Below are positions 54,955 through 64,000 of a stretch of DNA of 64,000 nt, piece after piece. This DNA is from Paucisalibacillus algeriensis. GTDB lineage: Bacteria; Bacillota; Bacilli; Bacillales; Amphibacillaceae. Both the position numbers and the translations under genes were made by a program. Where the stretch lies: the NCBI RefSeq assembly GCF_000577245.1, contig NZ_CBYO010000022.1, positions 248,001 through 312,000 on the forward strand. The letters run 5' to 3'. How positions within the stretch are numbered: the stretch's first letter is position 1; every line of letters starts with the position of its first letter. The notes beneath the pieces were generated by a model. That model was not told the origin of the DNA and ran no database searches. It saw only the letters and a program-made list of their open reading frames with translations.

Positions 54955-56090
54955 AGTTTTTTTACGTATCTATTTGGCTGTGTTTACTACTCTGTTTAAG
55001 TAGTTGCGTTCACTCACAACAACTGGAAAACCTTGGGGTTATTTTAAGCCGTGGTGTTGATAAAGTAGAAGATGATAACATTGAATTAACCATGGCTATA
55101 TTACAATTTAAGAATGATTCTAGTAGTGCAACCAAAACAATATCAGGAACTGGGAAAACCGTTAAGGGTGCGGTTAAGGACGCCAATAAAAAAGCGAATC
55201 AAGAAATTGTCATCGGAAAAATAGATTTGGAAATATACGGAAGGGAAATTGCTGAAGCAGGATTAACCCCATACTTGGATACCCTTCTTCGTGATGCAAA
55301 TGTTCCAAGCACCATGTTACTGGCAGTTAGTGAATCAAAAGCAAAAGATATTTTTAAGGTTAAAGAAGAGACTATCGATACAAATTTGGGTCAGTTTTTA
55401 CATGGTCTTCTTGAACCTGGGGTAGAGGAGCGACTTTTTCCAGCGATACAAGCACCTAAATTTGCAAATGGCATTAATAATCCAGGACTTGAACCAGTCC
55501 TTCCAATCATGGGGATAAGGGAAGGAATTCCTACAATTACCGGTCTTGCTTTATTTAAAGGTGATAAGTTGGTTGGCCAACTATCTATAGAAGATGCACT
55601 ACTGTATAAATTTATTGAAGGAACCGTAACCGGAGAGTTCATCGAAGTCACACTTCCCTTAGAGCCATTAGGCGAATATTTAACGGATAAAAAGGAACTA
55701 GAAAAAAAAGATAATATAAATACACTTTTTATAATCGAGAAAGGAAGCGGTGACACCGTACTTACCGACAAAAATAGTTTAAAATTTGATACCAATGTTG
55801 AATTAACTTTAACTTTACAAGAGATTGCAGTATCTTATCAATTTGATAATAAAAAAGCGATACAACAACTCGAACGCGAGGTGGAAAAAAATATAAAGGA
55901 TAAATTTGAAAAAATTTTAGCCAAATTAAAGGATCTAAACACTGATGCCTTTGGATATGGGGTCTTATATCGAATCCAGAACAAAGGTGGTAAGCTAAAG
56001 GACGAGGAGTGGGACGAGCTTTTTCCAAAGATTGATGTTAATTTTAATGTAAACGTTAAAATAATACGACATGGGACAACTCATAGATAA
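54951..56090 (+). CDS. gerAC: GerAC-type spore germinant receptor lipoprotein
   Basis: 379-residue lipoprotein: hydrophobic head and lipobox LSSC, then the Ger(x)C domains. The segment LENLGVILSRGVDKVE (after the lipobox) and a C-terminal GYGVLYRIQNKGGKLKDEEWDELFP stretch match GerAC proteins. Last gene of the operon, ended by a strong hairpin. Confidence 0.92.
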   Translation: MKFFYVSIWLCLLLCLSSCVHSQQLENLGVILSRGVDKVEDDNIELTMAILQFKNDSSSATKTISGTGKTVKGAVKDANKKANQEIVIGKIDLEIYGREIAEAGLTPYLDTLLRDANVPSTMLLAVSESKAKDIFKVKEETIDTNLGQFLHGLLEPGVEERLFPAIQAPKFANGINNPGLEPVLPIMGIREGIPTITGLALFKGDKLVGQLSIEDALLYKFIEGTVTGEFIEVTLPLEPLGEYLTDKKELEKKDNINTLFIIEKGSGDTVLTDKNSLKFDTNVELTLTLQEIAVSYQFDNKKAIQQLEREVEKNIKDKFEKILAKLKDLNTDAFGYGVLYRIQNKGGKLKDEEWDELFPKIDVNFNVNVKIIRHGTTHR

Positions 56091-56133
56091 GAGGATGTCT
56101 TATGGGTGACATACCCATGAGACATCCTCTTTC
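56090..56133 (+). terminator. Terminator of the germinant receptor operon
   Basis: AGAGGATGTCT and AGACATCCTCT form the base and ATGGGT/ACCCAT the tip; TTCC-type flank follows. Confidence 0.82.
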
Positions 56134-56178
56134 CTTAAAATAATCCTATTATCATGATTCCAGAAGAAGCTTTAGAAT

Positions 56179-56898
56179 ATGTACCTTTCAGACAATAATA
56201 CCATAGCCAAATCCGGGGTTATCCTTGAATATAACCCGTATTCAACAGAAGCATTAAAAATGGTTGATTACATTCAGGAAAAAGTAGATGAGGTAAAACA
56301 AGATACTATTTTTGAAAATAGTGAGGCAATTTTGGGTGGAATAAGTAGTACAAATAACGATCTGCAAAATGTTTCGGATGAGGATTATTCACGAACAGTC
56401 TTATATATGATTGCAGGTATATTCATTATCTTGGTCATTTTACTTCGTTCGATTATTATGCCAATTTATTTAATTGGTTCATTGGTATTAACATACTTTA
56501 CTTCAATGGCGTTTAGTGAAATCATTTTCGTAAATATTATGGGCAATGATGGATTAACATGGGCCGTACCATTCTTTGCCTTTGTTATGCTAACGGCACT
56601 AGGTATTGACTATAGTATTTTTCTAATGGACCGCTTTAATGAATATCGCGATGAAAATATAAAGGAAGCAATGATTACTGCGATGAAGAAAATGGGAACG
56701 GTAATAATCTCAGCAGCAGTTATTCTAGGTGGTACCTTTGGAGCTATGCTCCCATCTGGGGTATTATCGATATTACAAATTGCCACAGTCGTATTAGTCG
56801 GGTTATTTCTATATGCATTCATCATGTTACCTTTATTCATTCCGGTTATGGTTAAACTGTTTGGAAAAGCTAACTGGTGGCCTTTCCACAAAAACTAA
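56179..56898 (+). pseudogene. MMPL-family transporter remnant, C-terminal third
   Basis: 239 residues equal to the last third of an MMPL/RND lipid or drug exporter (usual length 700 or more). The start falls inside the extracytoplasmic loop (NPYSTEALKMVDYIQEKV), then five helices with ALGIDYSIFLMDRFNEYRDE, ending WWPFHK as full proteins do. A stop lies one codon upstream in frame. In the next frame, 56154-56169 reads MIPEEALEY, which would join onto YLSD, so a frameshift plus loss of the N-terminal part is likely. No ribosome-binding site. Confidence 0.75.
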
Positions 56899-56942
56899 CA
56901 AAAGAAGAAGAAAACTGGAACCTTGTTTCAGCTTTCTTCTTT
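56899..56942. terminator. Terminator between the MMPL remnant and the DUF3231 gene
   Basis: AAAGAAGAAGAAAACTG pairs imperfectly with CAGCTTTCTTCTTT; it overlaps the end of the DUF3231 gene and is T-rich on both sides. Confidence 0.6.
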
Positions 56943-57944
56943 TTCTCTAGCTAATTTATTCCGATTATTAGTCCCAGGTGGTTGCTCAAGCCAATTATTT
57001 TGAATCATTATATCTGCTCCACTTTTCGAGTATTTAGCTACTTCTAAGGATAACCGTTCATAGTTAATCATTAAATCACTACGTTGACTAGCAGCTGCAG
57101 CAGTTGCATAATTTCCTATTCCTGCCTGCATTAATAAGGAGATATGGAACATCATCATTTTATCGGAAAACGTCCATGTGGTAGAATCACTTACCGAAAT
57201 ATCTGGAAGCCTTGGAGCTTCAATATCTTCCGTCATTAATGTATCAACAAAAATTTTAATATGTTTTTTTGCAATTTCCTTTCCCTTCAACATATACTCC
57301 TGTACTTCTTTATTTGGAGAAGTTTGCGCATAAGATAAACAAAGTTTCATTCCTAATGAATTGGTCATAATATTCATATACAAATAAGAAATTTCCATTG
57401 CATTTAATGGCCGCTTTTCATGAAAAGGGTTTAGACCACTTAAATATTTTTTACTATCAATATAATCCGTTTCTTTCGGTACTATTATATAAGGATGTCT
57501 TGCATTAATTCCTTTTACTAGCTGTATTTCCAATGTCCGATTGTATAGTTCGGTTGTCACTTTTAAGGCTTGTGTATAATAATCACGTATATCCTGTCTC
57601 GTACACATCGTAAGAAAACCACTATATGCAACCATACCAACTCTAGCCATATGATTTACATAAGTTAAACAAAAAGTATCCGTATATAACCAAGGGGCTT
57701 CCAAGTTAACATCTTCTTCCCCAAAACCATTTGGAACGGCAAATTCTTCTTTTTCAAAAATACTTGTTAAATCTTTTAGATGGCCCGTAGAAATTTGATG
57801 TGCATGTTGAATAATTGGGAGTATGTCATTATCTTTTATATCTTTCAACATATAATTCAGAATTAGTTTAGACATACTATCATTCATATAATTTGTCCAA
57901 AGCGATGCAATCTCTCCAGATGTTAAATTAATATTAGTTTTCAT
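56928..57944 (-). CDS. DUF3231 protein with two ferritin-like domains
   Basis: 338-residue helical protein of the DUF3231 family. It has two similar four-helix units, about 1-165 and 170-320, each starting with a LTSGEIASLW / LNAMEISYLY motif followed by YMND/YMNI and a later KEYMLKG-type stretch. Often annotated as a spore or coat-related protein in Bacilli. No metal motif is certain. GGAGG precedes the ATG. Confidence 0.85.
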   Translation of the reverse strand: MKTNINLTSGEIASLWTNYMNDSMSKLILNYMLKDIKDNDILPIIQHAHQISTGHLKDLTSIFEKEEFAVPNGFGEEDVNLEAPWLYTDTFCLTYVNHMARVGMVAYSGFLTMCTRQDIRDYYTQALKVTTELYNRTLEIQLVKGINARHPYIIVPKETDYIDSKKYLSGLNPFHEKRPLNAMEISYLYMNIMTNSLGMKLCLSYAQTSPNKEVQEYMLKGKEIAKKHIKIFVDTLMTEDIEAPRLPDISVSDSTTWTFSDKMMMFHISLLMQAGIGNYATAAAASQRSDLMINYERLSLEVAKYSKSGADIMIQNNWLEQPPGTNNRNKLAREKEES

Positions 57945-58065
57945 GATTTTCCTCCTGAATATCGTATCATGACTTGTTTTATTATTTCCTATCTATGACA
58001 TATTTATCAGGAGTTAACTAAAAATGTTCTCGCTTCTATTAAGAAACAAGAACATTTCTCATCCG

Positions 58066-59136
58066 TTATTTTGTTGATTCTTTTATAATCTGAACCACTC
58101 GATCACGTGATTTTTCACTTTGATACATTCTCATTTTGTCTATTATTACTGGTGCTTGCTGTACTAGTTTATCAAGTTCTTTCACAAGCTTTTCCTTCGT
58201 TAATTCCTCTTCTTCTAAAACCCTAGCATAGTTTTTTTCGCGGAACGATTTGGCATTGATAATTTGATCTCCTCTACTTGCCTCTATGGAGAGCGGAATC
58301 AGTAACATAGGGATATGTAATGCCAGAAATTCAAAGATAGCATTGGAACCTGCACGGGATAAAACAAAATCGGTTGCCGCAAAAATATCCTTTAATTCGT
58401 CATTTACATACTCAAATTGAATATAGCCCTCTCTTTGAATAGTATTGTCTATTTTTCCGCTACCACAAATATGGATTACTTGAAATTGATTTAGTATTTC
58501 ATCAAGACTACCACGGACTGTTTCATTGATTTTTTGCGAACCACCACTTCCACCCATAATTAGAAGTACAGGCTTACGATTTTGGAATCCACATAGGGCA
58601 AGACCTTTTCCCTTATCACCCTGGAACAACTCCTCCCGAATAACTGCTCCAACATACTCGGCTTTATTATCCGGTAAATACTCCATTGTCTCAGGAAAAG
58701 TAGCTAAAACCTTATTTGAAAATGGAATAGCTAACTTATTAGCTAAACCTGGAGTATAATCCGATTCATGAATAACCGCAGAAACACCACGCATCTTAGA
58801 AGCAAGAACAACAGGAACAGAAACAAAGCCACCTTTTGAGAAAATTACAGAAGGTTTCCTCTTCCCAATAATCCTCCACGCTTGTAGTGTTCCTTTTATT
58901 ACCTTAAACGGATCTTTTAAGTTTTCTATAGACATATAACGTCGTAATTTCCCAGTAGAAATTGGATAATAGGTTACATGATCTAACTGTTCTATCAAGT
59001 CACGCTCAATTCCATTTTTCGAGCCAATATAATCAATTTCCCATCCCTCACGTTGGAACACAGGAATTAATGCCAGATTGACAATAACATGGCCTGCAGA
59101 TCCACCGCCAGTGAATAGTATTCGTTTATTTCTCAT
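58066..59136 (-). CDS. murG: MurG-type UDP-GlcNAc transferase, stand-alone copy
   Basis: 357-residue GT-B glycosyltransferase that adds GlcNAc to lipid I to form lipid II at the membrane. The N-terminal GGGSAGHV loop (about 8-15), SKGGFVSVP (about 93-101) and the nucleotide-binding [11 protein letters not shown] (about 194-204) are present. It is outside the dcw cell-division cluster, so it may be a second MurG, as B. cereus-group species have. ATG 59136 is eight bases after AGAGGGG; the ORF upstream is not needed. Confidence 0.85.
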   Translation of the reverse strand: MRNKRILFTGGGSAGHVIVNLALIPVFQREGWEIDYIGSKNGIERDLIEQLDHVTYYPISTGKLRRYMSIENLKDPFKVIKGTLQAWRIIGKRKPSVIFSKGGFVSVPVVLASKMRGVSAVIHESDYTPGLANKLAIPFSNKVLATFPETMEYLPDNKAEYVGAVIREELFQGDKGKGLALCGFQNRKPVLLIMGGSGGSQKINETVRGSLDEILNQFQVIHICGSGKIDNTIQREGYIQFEYVNDELKDIFAATDFVLSRAGSNAIFEFLALHIPMLLIPLSIEASRGDQIINAKSFREKNYARVLEEEELTKEKLVKELDKLVQQAPVIIDKMRMYQSEKSRDRVVQIIKESTK

Positions 59137-59253
59137 TACTTTTGTCGTCCCCTCTTTCCAATTACACAACATCAACGTATAATAGCTTTTATATGTGTAA
59201 TTCTGTTACCTCTCTATCCTATTAAAAATCGTCAGAAAAAGGAAGCATAATAT

Positions 59254-60627
59254 ATGTATCAAACAACTTCGATTAAACAAAAAATTAGATTATTTTTCAT
59301 GATATTCTTTCCCATTCTTGTAACACAGGTTAGCTTAAACCTGATGACCTTCTTCGATACGGTAATGTCCGGTCAAGCAGGTGCACAGGACTTAGCAGGT
59401 GTTGCAATTGGGTCAAGTCTATGGGTGCCTGTTTTTACTGGAATTAATGGTATTCTACTAGCCATTACACCGATTATTGCGCATTTGTTAGGTGCCAAGG
59501 AAAATAAATCCATTGCTAAAAAAGTACAACAAGCCATCTATTTATCGATTGGATTGGCAGTTGTTATTCTTTTGATGGGCTTATTCGCATTAAATCCAAT
59601 CCTAAATACAATGGATTTGGAAGTAGAAGTACGACATATTGCCAAATACTATCTTATTACATTAGGTGCAGGTATTATTCCTTTATTTATTTTTAATACC
59701 CTACGTTGTTTTATGGATGCTATAGGCCAAACAAGAATCTCAATGATCATCATTTTAATCGCTTTGCCGATAAATATCTTATTTAATTATATATTTATTT
59801 TTGGCAAATTTGGGTTCCCTGCGTTAGGAGGAATTGGAGCTGGGGTTGCAACAGCACTTACCTATTGGATGATTTGTATTTTTGCGGTAGCGATTTTAAT
59901 TCGTATGAAACCATTTCGTGGCTATCAAGTGTTTTCTACTTGGGTTAAACCTAAGCTAACGGATTGGTTGGAACAATTAAAGATAGGAATTCCAATTGGT
60001 TTTGCCATTTTCTTTGAGACCAGTATTTTTTCAGCTGTAACGCTATTAATGAGTGAATATAGTACAAATACTATTGCAGCTCACCAAGCAGCAATGAACT
60101 TCTCATCATTATTATATATGATCCCATTGAGTGTCGGTATGGCTTTAACCATTACGGTTGGGTTTGAAGTTGGAGCGAAACGAATGGTTGACGCAAAAAT
60201 TTATGGCTACATTGGTATTGCTGGTGGAATATTTATTGCCCTATTTAACGGTGTCATTCTCTATGTATTCAATGATTTCGTTGCAAGCCTGTATAATGCA
60301 GATCCAGATGTAATGGCGTTAACCGTTCAATTTATTGGCTATGCAATTGTTTATCAGTTGGCAGACGCTTTTGGTGCACCGATTCAAGGAGCACTTCGCG
60401 GATATAAGGATGTGAATATGACCTTAATAATTGCACTAATCTCCTATTGGGTCATCGGACTACCTACCGGATGGATCCTTGCAAATTACACGAACCTAGG
60501 TCCATTTGGTTATTGGGTTGGAATAATTACTGGGCTAAGCTTCGGTGCAATACTCTTATTAGTAAGACTCTTGCATATCCAGAAAAAACATCGTATATCA
60601 ATACAACAAAACTCATCCGCAATGTAA
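59254..60627 (+). CDS. MATE-family efflux transporter
   Basis: 457-residue multidrug exporter with 12 helices. The MATE N-terminus (LVTQVSLNLMTFFDTVMSGQAGAQDLAGVAIG, split here) and the pseudo-repeat beginning ILIPIGFAIFFETSIFSAVT, with AAHQAAMNFSSLLYMIPLSVGMAL, fit NorM/MepA-type transporters. Sodium or proton coupling is inferred. AAGGAAG precedes the ATG. It is divergent from murG and ends in a terminator. Confidence 0.9.
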   Translation: MYQTTSIKQKIRLFFMIFFPILVTQVSLNLMTFFDTVMSGQAGAQDLAGVAIGSSLWVPVFTGINGILLAITPIIAHLLGAKENKSIAKKVQQAIYLSIGLAVVILLMGLFALNPILNTMDLEVEVRHIAKYYLITLGAGIIPLFIFNTLRCFMDAIGQTRISMIIILIALPINILFNYIFIFGKFGFPALGGIGAGVATALTYWMICIFAVAILIRMKPFRGYQVFSTWVKPKLTDWLEQLKIGIPIGFAIFFETSIFSAVTLLMSEYSTNTIAAHQAAMNFSSLLYMIPLSVGMALTITVGFEVGAKRMVDAKIYGYIGIAGGIFIALFNGVILYVFNDFVASLYNADPDVMALTVQFIGYAIVYQLADAFGAPIQGALRGYKDVNMTLIIALISYWVIGLPTGWILANYTNLGPFGYWVGIITGLSFGAILLLVRLLHIQKKHRISIQQNSSAM

Positions 60628-60646
60628 AATTGCAGATGAGTTTTTT
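60608..60646 (+). terminator. Terminator after the MATE gene
   Basis: AACTCATC-C-GCAAT and ATTGC-A-GATGAGTT pair, followed by TTTTTT. A second small hairpin (GAGGGAC/GTCCCTC at 60649-60664) lies between it and the nucleoside-transporter gene end. Confidence 0.85.
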
Positions 60647-60686
60647 ATGAGGGACAGTCCCTCACCACACTAAAGCGCTAAAGCTT

Positions 60687-61874
60687 TTAAATAAATAATC
60701 CAGCAATTGTTGCCGAGAGGATAGAGGCAAGTGTCGCACCAAGTAATAGTTTTAAACCAAACCTCGAAACTTCTCCACCTTTCTCGTGGTCAATTCCTTG
60801 TACGGTACCTGCTATAATACCAATGGAAGAAAAATTCGCAAAGGATGTCAAAAATACAGTTACAATTCCGGTTGTTTTCTCGGAAACTTTTCCTAACATA
60901 TCTTGAAATTCTAACATAGCCACAAATTCATTTGTAACGATTTTAGTTCCCATTATTCCTCCAGCACCAATGACTTCACTTGTTGGAATTCCCATTAGAA
61001 TACCGATAGGGGATAAAATATATCCAAGAATTTGTTGTAGCGTTACACCAGCAAATAAGGCCTGAATAATCCAATTAATTAGCTCCAAGGATGCAATAAA
61101 AGCTACTAACATGGTTGCAACTATTAAAGCAATTTTGCCACCTTCTAAGGCACCATTTCCCATTGCTTCAAAAATACTTTTGTCATCCGAAACGTCTGTA
61201 ATATCAACTTTGTCTTCTTCTTTTGGAACCCGTACAGGCGCAAGAACAGAACCAATTATCAAAGCACTAAACATATTCAATGGCAGTGCAACTAACACAT
61301 ACTTTGGAGGAAGCATTTGCATGTAAGCCCCCACGATTGAAGCTGATACGGACCCCATCGCTGAAGCACTAACGATATATAATCGATTTGCTGTTAAATG
61401 GTGGAACTGAGAGCGAATGGCAATTAAGGCTTCCGATTGACCAAAGAAAATACTATTAACTGCATTAAATGATTCCACTCTTGGTAGCCCAGTGATCTTA
61501 GATATTAGTCCACCAATATACTTAATAATAAACGGTAATATTTTTAAATAAGTTAGAACAGATAGTATTGTAGCAAAGAAGATAATTAAGAGAAGTACAT
61601 CAAAGAAGAATATTCCACCTTCTCCCTCCAAAACACCACCAAGTATAAAGTCAACACCAGCTGTTCCAAACTCAATTAGTTTATTGAATACGGAAGAAAT
61701 CCCATTAATAATAGTTTGACCAATTGTTGTGGCAAACATAAACCATGTTATCAGGAGCTGGGCAAGAATCATAATTCCAATCCCTGTAAAATTAATGATT
61801 TTTCGATTATTTGAAAGAATATATGCAAGTCCTAAAACAATTAAGATAGCAAGTATACCAAAAAGAATATCCAT
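60687..61874 (-). CDS. Concentrative nucleoside transporter (NupC-like)
   Basis: 395-residue CNT-family importer. The core VPRVESFNAVNSIFFGQSEALIAIR-like region and the NEFVAMLEFQDM motif (about 300-312) are typical, as is the ending GTVQGIDHEKGGEVSRFGLKLLLGATLAS. In Bacilli such proteins import pyrimidine or purine nucleosides with a proton or sodium ion. TAGGAGG precedes the ATG. No nucleoside-breakdown genes are adjacent. Confidence 0.88.
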   Translation of the reverse strand: MDILFGILAILIVLGLAYILSNNRKIINFTGIGIMILAQLLITWFMFATTIGQTIINGISSVFNKLIEFGTAGVDFILGGVLEGEGGIFFFDVLLLIIFFATILSVLTYLKILPFIIKYIGGLISKITGLPRVESFNAVNSIFFGQSEALIAIRSQFHHLTANRLYIVSASAMGSVSASIVGAYMQMLPPKYVLVALPLNMFSALIIGSVLAPVRVPKEEDKVDITDVSDDKSIFEAMGNGALEGGKIALIVATMLVAFIASLELINWIIQALFAGVTLQQILGYILSPIGILMGIPTSEVIGAGGIMGTKIVTNEFVAMLEFQDMLGKVSEKTTGIVTVFLTSFANFSSIGIIAGTVQGIDHEKGGEVSRFGLKLLLGATLASILSATIAGLFI

Positions 61875-62096
61875 TGAAGAGCCTCCTATATGTTTCGTAA
61901 TACCTTTTTAGTAGTTCCCAAAACAAAGGAGAATATTGCTGGTTACATGAGAATGATAGGAAAAAAATATATCATATACTTTTATAACTAATTCCACGCA
62001 AAAATGTCTATGTAGGAGGAAGTCATACACTTTTCGAATAAAATTCAAGCTGAAAAGTTCATGAGAATCAATAAGTAGAAACTATCTAAAAATACA

Positions 62097-62131
62097 TAAA
62101 AACCCCGCTACAACTATGTCATAGCGGGGAA
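62097..62131 (-). terminator. Terminator of the odhAB operon
   Basis: CCCCGCTA and TAGCGGGG flank an 11-base loop, with a T run on the minus strand after odhB. Confidence 0.85.
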
Positions 62132-62145
62132 TATAAAAGTAATTA

Positions 62146-63393
62146 TCAACCTTCTAATAATAAATCATATGGATCTTCAAGCAGTTGTTTAACACGTACT
62201 AGGAATTGAACCGCCTCTTTACCATCAACAATTCTGTGGTCATAAGAAAGCGCTAGATACATCATTGGACGCACTTCAATAGAATCATCTGGCATAGCAA
62301 TAGGACGTTTAATGATATTATGCATTCCTAGAATACCAACTTGAGGTGCATTCAAGATTGGTGTAGAAAGCATTGAGCCAAATGTTCCACCATTTGTAAT
62401 CGTGAAAGTACCACCTGATAGATCGTTCAAGCCTAATTCCTTATTACGGGCTTTTTTACCCAAGTTAGCGATTTCGCGTTCTACTCCAGCAAAGTCTAAT
62501 CGGTCAGCATCTCGTACAACTGGAACTACTAAGCCATCATCTGTGGATACTGCAATACCAATATCATAGAACTTCTTAACAAGTAAATCAGTACCTTGGA
62601 TTTCAGCATTTAGTAGTGGGAAGTCTTTTAAAGCACCTACTACTGCTTTTGTAAAGAATGACATGAAACCAAGTTTAACTCCATGCTTATCTAAGAATTT
62701 ATCTTTGCGCTCGCTACGAAGCTTCATCACATTTGTTAAATCCACTTCGTTGAATGTTGTAAGCATTGCTGCAGTTTGTTGTGCTTCAACTAAGCGTTTT
62801 GCAATTGTTTGACGACGACGTGACATATTCACAACGTCAACTGGCTTATTAAATTCAGTTGCTGCAGGTACTTTAGGTGCTTCTTTCTTAGCAGGAGCAG
62901 CTTGTTGTTTTGGTGCACTTGCAGCAACCTCAACATCTTCAGGGCGAACACGACCTAGTGGATCACGAGTTGCTACAGTACTTAAGTCAATATTTAGTTC
63001 ACGAGCACGCTTTCTAGCGGCAGGTGAAGCAATTACATCCCGGTTAGATGTTTCTTCTAGCTTAGCAGCTGGTGCTGGTGCAGCTTTTGTTTCTTCTTTT
63101 GGAGCTTCTTCTTTGGCAGCTGGTGTTTCTTCTTTTGCAGGTTCAGGAGTAGCTCCACCTTCTTCACTTGCCAATGCGATAACGTCACCAACGACAACAT
63201 CTTCGCCTTCTTCTTTCACGATTTCTGTAATGACTCCAGAAACTTCCGAGTTAACTTCAACATTAACTTTATCTGTTTCTAGCTCTACTACTGGGTCACC
63301 TTTTTCAACTTTGTCCCCTACTTTAACTAACCATTCTGCAATAGTTCCTTCTGTAATAGACTCGGCTAGTTCTGGCACTTTAATTTCACTCAT
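62146..63393 (-). CDS. odhB: OdhB, dihydrolipoyl succinyltransferase (E2)
   Basis: 415-residue core of the 2-oxoglutarate dehydrogenase complex. Lipoyl domain with modified lysine K42 (ETDKVNV), then an Ala/Pro/Glu-rich linker, the E3-binding domain ([16 protein letters not shown], about 118-150) and the catalytic domain with [12 protein letters not shown] near the C-terminus. ATG overlaps the odhA TGA by four bases (ATGA); GGAGGAG lies inside odhA. Confidence 0.96.
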   Translation of the reverse strand: MSEIKVPELAESITEGTIAEWLVKVGDKVEKGDPVVELETDKVNVEVNSEVSGVITEIVKEEGEDVVVGDVIALASEEGGATPEPAKEETPAAKEEAPKEETKAAPAPAAKLEETSNRDVIASPAARKRARELNIDLSTVATRDPLGRVRPEDVEVAASAPKQQAAPAKKEAPKVPAATEFNKPVDVVNMSRRRQTIAKRLVEAQQTAAMLTTFNEVDLTNVMKLRSERKDKFLDKHGVKLGFMSFFTKAVVGALKDFPLLNAEIQGTDLLVKKFYDIGIAVSTDDGLVVPVVRDADRLDFAGVEREIANLGKKARNKELGLNDLSGGTFTITNGGTFGSMLSTPILNAPQVGILGMHNIIKRPIAMPDDSIEVRPMMYLALSYDHRIVDGKEAVQFLVRVKQLLEDPYDLLLEG

Positions 63394-64000
63394 TTGGATT
63401 CTCCTCCTAATGTCGGGTTTATTGCTTGTTGTATAATTGTCTCTTGTTCTGCTTTATGGACATTTGGATCCCCAACAGCTGGTGCAGAGCGGTCTGGACG
63501 TCCAATATAGCGTAAAGTTTGACCCGGTTTTAATAAATCACGTAAATAATCATCTACAAAATCCCATGCTCCCTGATTCTTAGGCTCTTCTTGTACCCAA
63601 ACAATTTCTTCAAGATTTGAAAGTTCTTTTAGAACACGCTCCAATTCTTTTGTTGGAAATGGATAGATTTGCTCTAGACGAACAGCACGTAGCCAATCCA
63701 ATTTCTCGTCAGTACCATCAAGTGCTTCTTCAATATCAATCATGACTTTACCTGTTCCAATTAGTAAGCGTTTAGCATTCTTTTTGCTCACTTTTAGGTT
63801 TGGCTGGTTACGTAGCAGTTGAAATTTTCCTTCTGTAAATTCTTTTGCTTCAGAAGCAATACGTTGATTTCGTAGCAAGCTACTCTTAGGTGTCATTAAC
63901 ACTAATGGGCGAGCTTCTTCTTTACCACGTAAGGCTGCTTGACGACGAATCAAATGGAACAATTGCGCAGATGAGGTTACATATGCAACAATCCAGTTAT
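63390..64000 (-). CDS. odhA: OdhA, 2-oxoglutarate dehydrogenase E1, 3' end
   Basis: The C-terminal 203 residues of the thiamine-dependent E1 subunit; the frame runs unbroken to the window edge ([21 protein letters not shown], then KPR-like [14 protein letters not shown] and [17 protein letters not shown]). The ATG-like starts inside are not real. It ends GGESK, overlapping odhB by four bases, so odhA-odhB are one operon. Confidence 0.95.
   Translation of the reverse strand, partial: NWIVAYVTSSAQLFHLIRRQAALRGKEEARPLVLMTPKSSLLRNQRIASEAKEFTEGKFQLLRNQPNLKVSKKNAKRLLIGTGKVMIDIEEALDGTDEKLDWLRAVRLEQIYPFPTKELERVLKELSNLEEIVWVQEEPKNQGAWDFVDDYLRDLLKPGQTLRYIGRPDRSAPAVGDPNVHKAEQETIIQQAINPTLGGESK

Overview
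The window is an AT-rich chromosome segment from a spore-forming low-GC Gram-positive of the Bacillaceae. Gene order follows the Bacillus subtilis ecs-hit-trpP-yhaH / yhaI-prsA-yhaLMNOPQR / yheA region and its yhe neighbourhood. The mix of a glycine betaine transporter with two binding proteins, two GbsR-type regulators and many small spore genes suggests a halotolerant, Oceanobacillus- or Virgibacillus-like genus. That genus-level placement is inference. No prophage, insertion sequence, CRISPR array, tRNA or rRNA was seen.

Layout. 1-3.2 kb: start of ecsB, ecsA, a probable structured RNA with its own terminator, hit, trpP with a TRAP-type leader, yhaH. 3.2-8.0 kb: OpuA betaine importer (ATPase, permease, two tandem binding proteins) with a divergent GbsR-type regulator and a palindromic operator candidate. 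8.0-10.9 kb: yhaI, a DUF3267-like protein, a small membrane protein, the foldase prsA, yhaL. 10.9-17 kb: RNase yhaM, a second GbsR-like regulator, and the SMC-like ATPase/nuclease pair yhaN-yhaO behind a LexA-like box. 17.2-20 kb: ABC exporter yhaQP with a small membrane protein and an Xre regulator, fronted by a 16-bp palindrome. 20-26.6 kb: yhzD, enoyl-CoA hydratase, yheA, a PucR-like regulator, the multi-sugar ATPase msmX, three alpha/beta spore proteins, fumarase. 26.8-34.1 kb: zinc-dependent phospholipase-like protein, P-loop kinase-like protein, MFS transporter, chemoreceptor, IDEAL-domain protein, cation diffusion facilitator, AzlCD. 34.3-38.9 kb: methionine aminopeptidase, two YjcZ mini-proteins, SDR reductase, APH-like kinase, M20 dipeptidase.

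39-42.4 kb is a sulfur-recycling operon, yrrT-luxS-mccA-mccB, running from S-adenosylmethionine by-products to cysteine. 42.6-46.1 kb: YhcN-like lipoprotein, yhdB, the sigI-rsgI heat/cell-wall sigma system with a SigI-type promoter, and a second probable structured RNA. 46.1-51.5 kb: membrane-anchored trypsin-like protease and the heterodimeric multidrug exporter bmrC-bmrD behind a long leader with a 28-codon peptide and stacked terminators. 51.6-56.1 kb: beta-carbonic anhydrase with an altered active-site motif and a gerA-type germinant receptor operon. 56.2-64 kb: MMPL transporter remnant, DUF3231 protein, a second-type MurG, MATE exporter, nucleoside transporter, odhB and the 3' end of odhA.

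The strongest leads for something not covered by ordinary annotation are the two structured RNA candidates (about 1001-1303 and 45745-45995), the bmrCD leader (50759-51285), the opuA operator, and the CxExR carbonic anhydrase.
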